From Rhodobiaceae bacterium (GTDB lineage: Bacteria; Pseudomonadota; Alphaproteobacteria; Parvibaculales; Parvibaculaceae), in contig NVWR01000004.1 of NCBI GenBank assembly GCA_002746275.1, positions 109,663 through 115,098 of the forward strand: a stretch of 5,436 nt of DNA. Direction: 5' to 3'. This document shows, piece by piece, positions 1 to 5,436 of the stretch (position 1 is its first letter; every line of letters starts with the position of its first letter). Both the position numbers and the translations under genes were made by a program. The notes beneath the pieces are model-generated. The model saw only the letters and a list, made by a program, of their open reading frames with translations, was not told where the DNA came from and made no database searches.

Positions 1-1037
1 GACAAGGCGGTCACGGTTTTGTGCACCAGGGGCAGGATCGTCTGTCGCCACAGCACCAAATTGGCCTCTTTGTAATTGGCAAACGTATTGTCGCCGGGAA
101 TGCCCAGCAACATGGGGGGCACCCCGAAGGCCAGCGCAATTTCTCGCGCCGCTGCGTTCTTTGTCTCGTTGAAATCCAGGTCCTTGGGCGCAAGCCCCAT
201 CTGTTTCCAGTCCAGCCCGCCTTCCAGCAGCAGCGGTCGCCCGGCATTGCCTGCCCCGGAATAGTTTTCTTCCAGCTCAAGCTTCAGGCGATCGAACTGT
301 TCGTTCGTCAGGGTCTGGTCACCGTTCGCGCCTTTGTAGATCAAGGCTCCTGAGGGACGTGCCGAATTGTCGAGCAGTGCTTTGTTCCAGGCGCCCGCGG
401 CATTGTGAATGTCTATCGCCCGCGCGGCCGCTTCCAACGGGGAAAGACCGTAGTGATCGTCGGTCGGGTGGAAAGCTTTCAGATGCAGGATCGGGTGATC
501 CGGCTCATCGAGGAACCGCACTGTCCGACCATTGACGGTATATTCGTAAGCCTCTGGCCAACCGCGCATGCCTGGCACGACTTTCATCCGGTCGGGCCGC
601 AGCACATGAAGCTCGCGCACTTGCTCGCCAATGCGCACCGCTTCCAGATAGGCGTTGCCCGCGACCTGTAAGTATCCATACCAGGCTTCCAGCAGGTCGG
701 CCCCACCTTCTCCTGGATTAGGTCGCCGCAAAAGCGTGAGCAGCGGATGTGTTTCCAACTCGCGCTCCCCCTCATACAGGAGCCACGGCACAGACGCTGC
801 CGCCTCGGCAATCATGCGAACACAGCGGAACGCCACCGCGTTTTGTTCATAGCCTTCCCGGGCGAGCTGGTCGTAATTGCGCGGGGTCCATACGGGCTGC
901 CCCAGTGAACTAAGCGCAATCAGCGAGCCGGTCGCACTCGCCTTCACATGTGCAGGCCCCGGCTGTTGGCTCCTCCGTCCAAACATGCGGTGCCAGAAGC
1001 CCGCTTCTGTTTGGTTTGCGGTCTGTGTCTCGTTCAT
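1..1037 (-). CDS. HK97-family phage portal protein, GTA g3-like (C-terminus beyond left edge)
   Basis: The portal forms the dodecameric ring at one vertex of the prohead, through which the terminase pumps DNA and to which the tail connector attaches. Translating from the ATG at 1037 gives 345 uninterrupted codons to the left edge with no stop, so the gene is cut by the window; GTA portals are usually about 390-400 residues, leaving roughly 50 missing. Recognisable blocks are AREGYEQNAVAFRCVRMIAE (59-78), HPLLTLLRRPNPG (97-109), ELHVLRPDRM (142-151), the HPTDDHYGLSPL stretch (190-201), NKALLDNSARPSG (218-230) and AREIALAFGVPPMLLG (297-312) followed by NYKEAN. These match GTA-type HK97 portals as I remember them. 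The ATG is preceded by AAGGGA five bases upstream and lies 15 bp after the terminase stop, so translation is probably coupled. Met18 is a possible later start but has no clear ribosome site. The reading frame is intact. The family call is firm; GTA rather than prophage is inference from context. Confidence 0.93.
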   Translation of the reverse strand, partial: MNETQTANQTEAGFWHRMFGRRSQQPGPAHVKASATGSLIALSSLGQPVWTPRNYDQLAREGYEQNAVAFRCVRMIAEAAASVPWLLYEGERELETHPLLTLLRRPNPGEGGADLLEAWYGYLQVAGNAYLEAVRIGEQVRELHVLRPDRMKVVPGMRGWPEAYEYTVNGRTVRFLDEPDHPILHLKAFHPTDDHYGLSPLEAAARAIDIHNAAGAWNKALLDNSARPSGALIYKGANGDQTLTNEQFDRLKLELEENYSGAGNAGRPLLLEGGLDWKQMGLAPKDLDFNETKNAAAREIALAFGVPPMLLGIPGDNTFANYKEANLVLWRQTILPLVHKTVTAL

Positions 1038-1052
1038 CGCGTTCCCTTAAAG

Positions 1053-2360
1053 TTAGAGCCGTCGAATGGTCGGGTTGCCAGCCCCGCGCATCAAATCCGT
1101 GATCGCCCACACCAGGGCGTCCAGCCGGTCGGGGCTTTTGCCTCCGGTTCCGGTGAAATTGCACAGCTGGTCTTCCAGTTCGGCAAAGGGCTTGGCGTGA
1201 CGCACCCGCCCCTGCTCGTAAAGCGCTGCAATGGGTTCTGCGCGCACCCACTTGCCCCGGGTTGCCCGTACCTGACGGATGGGCAGATGGGGGGCTACCT
1301 GCTGCAGCACGGCCGTTACCATTTCGCCGCCCTGATTAACCTCCGCCACCACCCGGTCAGCCTCAAACATGTCATATGCATCTGCCACCCGGCGCGCCCA
1401 GTCTGCCGGTTTCAGGCGTCCGCGCGAGCGATCCCCCAACACGTAAAACCGACCGTCAGCCGCAATGCCAACCACCACGATGCCGCATTCATCCGCGCCC
1501 GCACCAGACGTTGCCGGGGGGTCCACGCCCACCACTGTGCGCACCAGTTCTGGAACCGCGCCACAGCGCGTCTTCTCAATCACGCTCCGCGACCAAAGGG
1601 CGTCCGGGTCATCCTCCAGCAATTCCCCGTCCAGCTCCTGGCGTCCGAGCCTTGTTCCCTCATAGGTTTTTATCACCGTCGAGAAGAAGGCGTCAGCCAG
1701 GTTCGCCCGATTGTCGTATGTCGTTGCGCGGGTGACGCGGACCGCATCGTCGGCCAACAGCTTCTTGATGAGCGGGACCGCGCGCGGAGTTGTTGTCACC
1801 ACCTGTCTTGGGTGCTCCCCCAGACGCAATCCAAACTGCAACATGGCCCAGGCGGCCTCGGCGTCCGGCCACTTGCCAGCCTCATCACTCCAGGCGGCAT
1901 CAAATTGTGGTCCACGCAAGCCCTCCGGGTCACTCGCGGAAAAGAGCGTTGCCACGGCACCGTTCGGCCAGAGCAGACGTCGTCGCGTCGTTTCATAGCG
2001 CGGGCGCTCGTCGCTCGGTCCCAACGCTCGCAGCCCGGCAACGCCTTCCACCATCACTTCGCGCGCTTCGGCATAACTCTCGCCGATCAAAGCCAGGCGA
2101 CCCGCGTTCCCGCACAGCACCTGTTCCCGCACCCATTCCGCCCCGGCGCGGGTTTTGCCCGCTCCACGTCCACCGAGAATAAGCCAGGTTGTCCACGACC
2201 CTTCTGGTTCCCGTTGCGAGGGACGTGCCCAGAAACGCCAATCGTGAGCGAGAAAGACAAGCTCCCTGCCCGACAGGCTATCCAGAAATGCCTGAACCGT
2301 TGGCTTGGGCAGCGAGGCGAGACAGGCGGCGTGCAAGGTCGGCTCGCATTGCCTCTCCAT
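1053..2360 (-). CDS. terL: Phage terminase large subunit, GTA g2-like packaging ATPase/nuclease
   Basis: This is the DNA-packaging motor: an N-terminal ATPase drives translocation through the portal and a C-terminal RNase H-like nuclease cuts the DNA. From the ATG at 2360 the protein has 435 residues. Visible motifs are Walker A GGRGAGKT (63-70), Walker B and catalytic glutamate in FDAAWSDE (153-160), the coupling motif VVTTTPR (187-193), and nuclease acidic residues D280 in VGVDPPAT, E340 in AEVNQGG, and D411/D414 in SPDRLDALVWA. Blocks such as TRLGRQELDGE (236-246) and VRATRGKWVRAEPIAALYEQ (364-383) are, from memory, typical of GTA terminases. All catalytic elements are present, so the enzyme looks functional. 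I chose ATG 2360 because GGGAG (2369-2373) lies 8 bases upstream; a GTG at 2435 is also open and would add 25 residues but lengthen the overlap with the preceding gene from 83 to 158 bp, while a TTG at 2339 would shorten it to 62 bp. The portal gene follows after 15 bp. Confidence 0.95.
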   Translation of the reverse strand: MERQCEPTLHAACLASLPKPTVQAFLDSLSGRELVFLAHDWRFWARPSQREPEGSWTTWLILGGRGAGKTRAGAEWVREQVLCGNAGRLALIGESYAEAREVMVEGVAGLRALGPSDERPRYETTRRRLLWPNGAVATLFSASDPEGLRGPQFDAAWSDEAGKWPDAEAAWAMLQFGLRLGEHPRQVVTTTPRAVPLIKKLLADDAVRVTRATTYDNRANLADAFFSTVIKTYEGTRLGRQELDGELLEDDPDALWSRSVIEKTRCGAVPELVRTVVGVDPPATSGAGADECGIVVVGIAADGRFYVLGDRSRGRLKPADWARRVADAYDMFEADRVVAEVNQGGEMVTAVLQQVAPHLPIRQVRATRGKWVRAEPIAALYEQGRVRHAKPFAELEDQLCNFTGTGGKSPDRLDALVWAITDLMRGAGNPTIRRL

Positions 2361-2814
2361 CCGCCTTGCTCCCTTTTCGTTTTGCCGTTTCGCGAGCACG
2401 TTGCGCCTTCGCAGCCCTGTCGTCCTCGGCACCACGTTTGAGCTCCACCAGCTTGTCGAGGGTGCGCGTCAGATTGGACAGCGTGCGGGCATCGCGCTCC
2501 TGATCACGCGCCTCGCCCACTTCACAAAGCCTGGTTTCAATTTCCCTGATCTGGCGTTCCACAAGCCCTGTCAGACGGTGCATCAGCGCCGCCAGGCCCT
2601 GGCGTTTCTGTCCTGTGTCGCTTTCGGTTTTGGCCTTGCGGTATTTGCGCAATGGCCAGCCCTGCGCTTGCGCATGGGCTGAAATTTTTTGTACCGAGAG
2701 ACCGTAGTGTCCAGCGATCTTTTCCAGAGGTTCCTCGCCTTGGTAGACGCGCGCGATATGCGCCCAGTCGGGCTCACGCGCAGGCGGTGTCACCTTCGGG
2801 CCGTCCTCGGTCAT
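2278..2814 (-). CDS. Putative small terminase subunit (GTA g1-like, HTH plus coiled coil)
   Basis: The gene sits immediately upstream of the large terminase and overlaps it by 83 bp, which is the usual place for the small subunit that binds DNA and regulates the motor. The 178-residue product is strongly charged. Residues 17-57 (DWAHIARVYQGEEPLEKIAG onward, ending near GWPLRK) look like a helix-turn-helix, with helix IARVYQ, then LEKIAGHYGLS and the putative recognition helix VQKISAHAQAQ. Residues 73-128 form long amphipathic helices (AALMHRLTGLVERQIREIE; ARTLSNLTRTLDKLVELKRG) suited to an oligomerising coiled-coil core. The tail (130-178) is rich in K, R, A and E and probably flexible. I place the start at ATG 2814; a TTG at 2829 would add five residues but has no ribosome site. 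The ribosome site of the ATG is also weak (GCGAG). The assignment rests on position and architecture, not on recognised sequence identity; an alternative is an unrelated HTH regulator of the cluster. Confidence 0.72.
   Translation of the reverse strand: MTEDGPKVTPPAREPDWAHIARVYQGEEPLEKIAGHYGLSVQKISAHAQAQGWPLRKYRKAKTESDTGQKRQGLAALMHRLTGLVERQIREIETRLCEVGEARDQERDARTLSNLTRTLDKLVELKRGAEDDRAAKAQRARETAKRKGSKADGEAMRADLARRLSRLAAQANGSGISG
2369..2373 (-). promoter_or_regulatory. Ribosome binding site deciding the terL start
   Basis: GGGAG on the minus strand, 8 bases before the ATG at 2360, inside the 3' part of the small-terminase-like gene. It is the main reason for preferring ATG 2360 over the GTG at 2435. 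The GTG also has a GGAG seven bases upstream, so this is a preference, not a proof. Confidence 0.55.
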
Positions 2815-2923
2815 GAGGCTCGCTTTCAAAATGTCGGAATGTCTCGATTATCTTTCGAAGAGGTGCTTCCCGGATGGTGTCTCGGGGACGTTATCCTGGG
2901 GGCACACTTCTGGAGATGAGTAA

Positions 2924-2952
2924 ACAGATGGTTTCGATCGTTGCGATGTCAA
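2924..2952 (-). promoter_or_regulatory. Weak promoter candidate upstream of the GTA-like operon
   Basis: On the minus strand a perfect TTGACA (2952-2947), in a CTTGACA context, is followed 17 bases later by ATCTGT (2929-2924), a poor -10 match; a 16-base spacer gives CATCTG, also poor. It lies about 110 bp before the terS-like ATG in the 164-bp spacer after the YcgN-family stop. A good -35 with a weak -10 could mean an activator-dependent promoter or chance. I see no TTAA-N7-TTAA (CtrA-type) site in this spacer. Confidence 0.25.
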
Positions 2953-2978
2953 GATCGCGGACGAAATTTATTGTGCGT

Positions 2979-3437
2979 TCAATCTGCCAGCGGCTGTTCC
3001 GGCCAGCTCACGATGCGACTTTCAATGTCGGTCATGTCCACATCATCCTCGAGCAACACGCGTCCGCGCACGGAGACACCAGCCAGATGAACACTCTCCT
3101 CCTCGCCGCTCACCAGCGGATGCCACCAGGGCAGGTCCTTGCCTTCAGCAAGCAATCGGTAAGCGCAGGTCGATGGCATCCAGGTAAGCTGATGCACATT
3201 CTTCGGGGTGAGTTCGACACAGTCCGGCACCTTGGTGGCGCGGTTGGGATAATCCGTGCAACTGCAGTTTTCGCAGTCCAGCAGGTTGCACGCGATGTCC
3301 GTGTATTCCAGATCGCCCGTGTCTTCATCTTCCAGTTTGATGAGACAACATTTTGCGCAGCCGTCACACAGCGACTCCCACTCCGGACGGGTCATCTCGC
3401 TGAGGCTCTTTGTCTGCCAAAAGGGCTTCTCTTCCAT
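2979..3437 (-). CDS. YcgN/UPF0260 family cysteine-cluster protein
   Basis: This is a complete 152-residue protein of the YcgN (UPF0260) branch of the YkgJ-type cysteine-cluster family, presumed to bind zinc or an iron-sulfur centre; no biochemical role is established as far as I know. Ten cysteines are visible: C24, C27, C30 and C31 in CDGCAKCC, C50, then C55, C58 and C60 in [16 protein letters not shown]73 in PDCVELTP and C91 in CAYRLL. Other family hallmarks are [18 protein letters not shown] (33-50), the [11 protein letters not shown] block (101-111) and VSVRGR (121-126). Length fits the family's usual 140-150 or so. The ATG at 3437 is chosen because AGGAG (3443-3447) lies five bases upstream; the frame stays open for 78 more codons upstream, but that stretch is low in family features and would run through the divergent promoter region into the neighbouring gene. 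It is probably cytoplasmic, with no signal peptide or membrane segment. It is divergent from the penicillin-binding protein and points the same way as the terminase genes, 164 bp away. Confidence 0.93.
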   Translation of the reverse strand: MEEKPFWQTKSLSEMTRPEWESLCDGCAKCCLIKLEDEDTGDLEYTDIACNLLDCENCSCTDYPNRATKVPDCVELTPKNVHQLTWMPSTCAYRLLAEGKDLPWWHPLVSGEEESVHLAGVSVRGRVLLEDDVDMTDIESRIVSWPEQPLAD

Positions 3438-3442
3438 ACTCA

Positions 3443-3447
3443 CTCCT
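3443..3447 (-). promoter_or_regulatory. Ribosome binding site of the YcgN-family gene
   Basis: AGGAG on the minus strand, five bases before the ATG at 3437. This strong site fixes the start well inside a frame that is open much further upstream. A CCCCG/CGGGG inverted repeat (3450-3454 with 3466-3470) sits just upstream of it in the presumed leader; the stem is short and its loop is 11 bases, so I give it no function. Confidence 0.7.
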
Positions 3448-3529
3448 CGCCCCGGCGTGGTCTGTCGGGGATTTGCCAGTCTATGCCAGATTTCCGGCCA
3501 ATAGCACAAGCACGAGCGCCCCTCATCAC

Positions 3530-3605
3530 GGCACAAGGCTTGCGACCTGAGCCTATGCAGGCGTGAAAAGACGCCCGTGGTGTGCCATTTCGGCACATTT
3601 GTGCC
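3530..3605. repeat. Cluster of GGCACA/TGTGCC half-sites in the divergent spacer
   Basis: The hexamer GGCACA or its complement occurs four times in 76 bp: GGCACA at 3530-3535, TGTGCC at 3581-3586, GGCACA at 3592-3597 and TGTGCC at 3600-3605. The last three form two nested perfect dyads sharing the middle half-site: TGTGCC-ATTTC-GGCACA (6-bp arms, 5-base gap) and GGCACA-TT-TGTGCC (6-bp arms, 2-base gap). They lie between the divergent YcgN-family and penicillin-binding protein genes, next to the latter's ribosome site. This could be an operator, or alternative hairpins in the leader RNA. No run of T follows that would make it a good terminator. The rest of the 182-bp spacer shows no convincing -35/-10 pair on either strand. 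Confidence 0.5.
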
Positions 3606-3610
3606 TGACT

Positions 3611-3615
3611 GGGAG
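3611..3615 (+). promoter_or_regulatory. Ribosome binding site of the penicillin-binding protein gene
   Basis: GGGAG on the plus strand, four bases before the ATG at 3620. The spacing is slightly tight but usable. It lies six bases after the last TGTGCC half-site of the upstream palindrome cluster, so anything bound there, or an RNA hairpin formed there, could affect ribosome access. Confidence 0.6.
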
Positions 3616-3619
3616 TAAA

Positions 3620-5436
3620 ATGGCGGTGGCCCGAGAACAAGACGAAATAGATGTGCCTCAATCGCACACACGGCGCCGGTCTATCTGGCCGCGGCTCCTA
3701 GGAAGTGTGCTGTTTGTCCTCTTCGTTTTGAGCGGCGTGCTTGTGCTCGACACTTTGCCAAAGCTTGAGCGCCAACTTCTGGGGCCGTTGGGACCGGACG
3801 CATTTGCCCTCACCGTGCTCGACCGCGAGGGAGACGAGATCGCCAGTCGCGGTGGACGATATGCGGCCATCGTCCCGCTTAAAGAAATGCCCGACTATCT
3901 CATTCAAGCGGTGTTGAGCACCGAAGACCGACGTTTTTATGAGCATTTCGGATTTGATTTTCGAGGAATTGGACGGGCGCTCTGGGCCAATGTGCGCGCT
4001 GGCCGCATTGTGCAAGGGGGGTCAAGCATCACCCAGCAGCTCGCCAAAAACCTTTACCTCAGCAGAGAGCGAACGTTTTGGCGCAAAGCCCGCGAGGTGC
4101 TGGTAACGCTCTGGCTGGAGGACAAGTATTCCAAAGACGAAATCCTCACTCTGTACCTGAACCGCATCTATATGGGTGCTGGATCATATGGGGTGGAAGC
4201 CGCCTCCCGTCATTACTTTGATCGCTCTGTGCGCGATGTCTCCCTAGCTGAGGCCGCCCTGCTGGCAGGCCTCATCAAAGCACCTTCACGGTATGCGCCG
4301 ACCAATGATCTGGCACGCGCGCAATCGCGGGCCGAACTGGTGCTCCGACGCCTGGTGGACAATAATATTCTGACCGAGGGTGAGGTTTTCGCTGCGCGGG
4401 CAACACCGGCAACCATTACGGAGCGAAGCCCTCGTGGGGGATCGCAGTATTTTGTCGACTGGATCGCGGAGGAAGTTTCCCTTCTTCTGCCCGGGGTCAC
4501 GGGTCAGTTGATTATCGAAACCACCCTTGATCCGGTGAGCCAGGCAGCGGGCGAACTGGCCATTGCCGATGCCCTGTCGGATCAGGATACAGATGAGGGG
4601 CCTTCCCCAACGCAAGGGGCACTTGTTGGTCTCGACCCGGACGGGGCCGTCCGCGCGATGGTGGGTGGACGCAATTATCTGGAGAGCCAGTTCAACCGCA
4701 CGGCACAGGCCGAGCGGCAACCGGGCTCTGCGTTCAAACCCTTTGTTTATCTGGCGGCCATCGAGCAAGGGCTGACACCGGAAAGCCTGATAAGTGACGC
4801 CCCTGTTTTTGTCGATGGATGGTCACCTCACAATGCCGGACAGTCGCGGGGAAAAATCACCCTGCTCGATGCGATGAAAGATTCCGTCAATTCCGTTGCC
4901 GTTCGCCTCTCCGAACAGGTCGGTCGCCTGCGTGTGATCGAGGCAGCGGAGCGGCTTGGCATTACCTCCCCGCTCGCTTCCCATCCCTCCATTGCTTTGG
5001 GCACGGAGGAGGTCAACCTGCTTGATCTGACGTCGGCCTATGCAGTGTTCGCCAATGGCGGGTACCGGGCAACACCGTTTGGTATCACCCGCATTTTGAC
5101 GCCGGATGGTGAGGTGTTGCATGAACACCAATCCCTCGCCACGCGCGTTGTCGAACGAGGTGCGGCACGCTCTATCAATTATCTGCTTTATCAGGTGATC
5201 CTGACGGGCACAGGACGGCAGGCGTCCATTGGGGGGCGCCCGGCGGCGGGCAAGACCGGTACCAGCCAGGAAGGGCGTGACGCCTGGTTTATCGGTTACA
5301 CTGCTGATCAGGTTGCGGGCGTCTGGTTTGGCAATGACGATGCCACTCCGATGGTGGGGGCACACGGCGGGGGCATCAGCGCGCGGGCGTGGGCAAGCTT
5401 CATGAAGTCGGTCCATCGGGGGCGTCCCATGACAGA
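3620..5436 (+). CDS. Class A penicillin-binding protein, PBP1A family (C-terminus beyond right edge)
   Basis: This is a bifunctional peptidoglycan synthase that polymerises lipid II into glycan strands and cross-links the stem peptides in the periplasm. The 605 visible codons have no stop before the right edge. Order: a basic cytoplasmic tail (1-24), one membrane anchor near 25-45 ([18 protein letters not shown]), a glycosyltransferase 51 domain (about 75-250), a short linker, and the transpeptidase domain (about 330 on). GT51 motifs are [12 protein letters not shown] (100-111, catalytic E102), [15 protein letters not shown] (133-147), RKARE (155-159, second glutamate E159) and the [17 protein letters not shown] block (175-191). 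Transpeptidase motifs are SAFK (S370 nucleophile, K373), SVN (422-424) and KTGT (545-548), all intact. The linker between domains is too short for the OB-type insert of E. coli PBP1a, so this is a compact paralogue of roughly 650-700 residues rather than a true MrcA. The start ATG 3620 has GGGAG (3611-3615) four bases upstream. The target is beta-lactam sensitive by family. Confidence 0.96.
   Translation, partial: MAVAREQDEIDVPQSHTRRRSIWPRLLGSVLFVLFVLSGVLVLDTLPKLERQLLGPLGPDAFALTVLDREGDEIASRGGRYAAIVPLKEMPDYLIQAVLSTEDRRFYEHFGFDFRGIGRALWANVRAGRIVQGGSSITQQLAKNLYLSRERTFWRKAREVLVTLWLEDKYSKDEILTLYLNRIYMGAGSYGVEAASRHYFDRSVRDVSLAEAALLAGLIKAPSRYAPTNDLARAQSRAELVLRRLVDNNILTEGEVFAARATPATITERSPRGGSQYFVDWIAEEVSLLLPGVTGQLIIETTLDPVSQAAGELAIADALSDQDTDEGPSPTQGALVGLDPDGAVRAMVGGRNYLESQFNRTAQAERQPGSAFKPFVYLAAIEQGLTPESLISDAPVFVDGWSPHNAGQSRGKITLLDAMKDSVNSVAVRLSEQVGRLRVIEAAERLGITSPLASHPSIALGTEEVNLLDLTSAYAVFANGGYRATPFGITRILTPDGEVLHEHQSLATRVVERGAARSINYLLYQVILTGTGRQASIGGRPAAGKTGTSQEGRDAWFIGYTADQVAGVWFGNDDATPMVGAHGGGISARAWASFMKSVHRGRPMT

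Noticed and set aside
910..1251. A 113-codon minus-strand frame across the terL/portal junction.
   Set aside because: It is out of frame with both well-supported genes and contains nothing recognisable.
948..2441. A 497-codon open frame on the plus strand opposite the terminase gene.
   Set aside because: It lies antisense to a terminase with full catalytic motifs, has no recognisable domain, and is rich in R, P, H and S as expected for the complement of a GC-rich coding frame.
2943..2958. GCGAT-GTCAAG-ATCGC inverted repeat after the YcgN-family stop, considered as a terminator.
   Set aside because: The stem is only 5 bp and no T run follows on the minus strand; it also overlaps the TTGACA candidate.
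2815..2978. Search for CtrA-type TTAA-N7-TTAA sites, because CtrA influences GTA expression in some species.
   Set aside because: No TTAA occurs in this spacer.
3573..3587. Sigma-54-like TGGCAC...GC on the minus strand upstream of the YcgN-family gene.
   Set aside because: The GG/GC spacing fits, but the -12 element is GGGC rather than TTGC and the TGGCAC is part of the palindrome cluster, so the match is likely incidental.
3438..3671. N-terminal extension of the YcgN-family protein by 78 residues.
   Set aside because: The extension has no family sequence, overlaps the divergent PBP start and its ribosome site, and the ATG at 3437 has a strong AGGAG.

Overview
The window reads as chromosomal DNA of an alphaproteobacterium. 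It is fairly GC-rich (about 60% by eye), and its genes have the G/C-rich third positions that open long empty frames on the opposite strand. The main clue is a phage-head module whose terminase and portal carry, from memory, the sequence signatures of the alphaproteobacterial gene transfer agent (GTA, RcGTA-type) cluster. It sits directly beside ordinary chromosomal genes. The order within Alphaproteobacteria cannot be fixed from this sequence.

Layout. Positions 1-2814, minus strand, hold the start of a GTA-like head cluster in transcription order: a small-terminase-like gene (2814-2278), the large terminase (2360-1053) and an HK97-type portal (1037 to beyond the left edge). The first two overlap by 83 bp and the last two are 15 bp apart, so this looks like one operon. 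It would be expected to continue off the left edge into prohead protease and capsid genes. A 164-bp spacer with one weak promoter candidate precedes it. Positions 3437-2979, also minus strand, hold a complete YcgN/UPF0260 cysteine-cluster protein. A 182-bp divergent spacer (3438-3619) follows, with an unusual cluster of GGCACA/TGTGCC half-sites. Position 3620 to the right edge, plus strand, is a class A (bifunctional) penicillin-binding protein, complete except for its C-terminus.

How the genes work together. The small and large terminase subunits recognise DNA and pump it into a prohead through the portal, so those three genes form one packaging machine. The YcgN-like protein and the peptidoglycan synthase are chromosomal neighbours with no evident role in it. 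No integrase, repressor, excisionase, att site or replication gene lies on the terS side. That favours a domesticated GTA, or the edge of a degraded prophage, over a standard active prophage. I see no tRNA, rRNA, CRISPR array, insertion sequence or convincing rho-independent terminator. No stretch longer than 300 bp lacks a gene.
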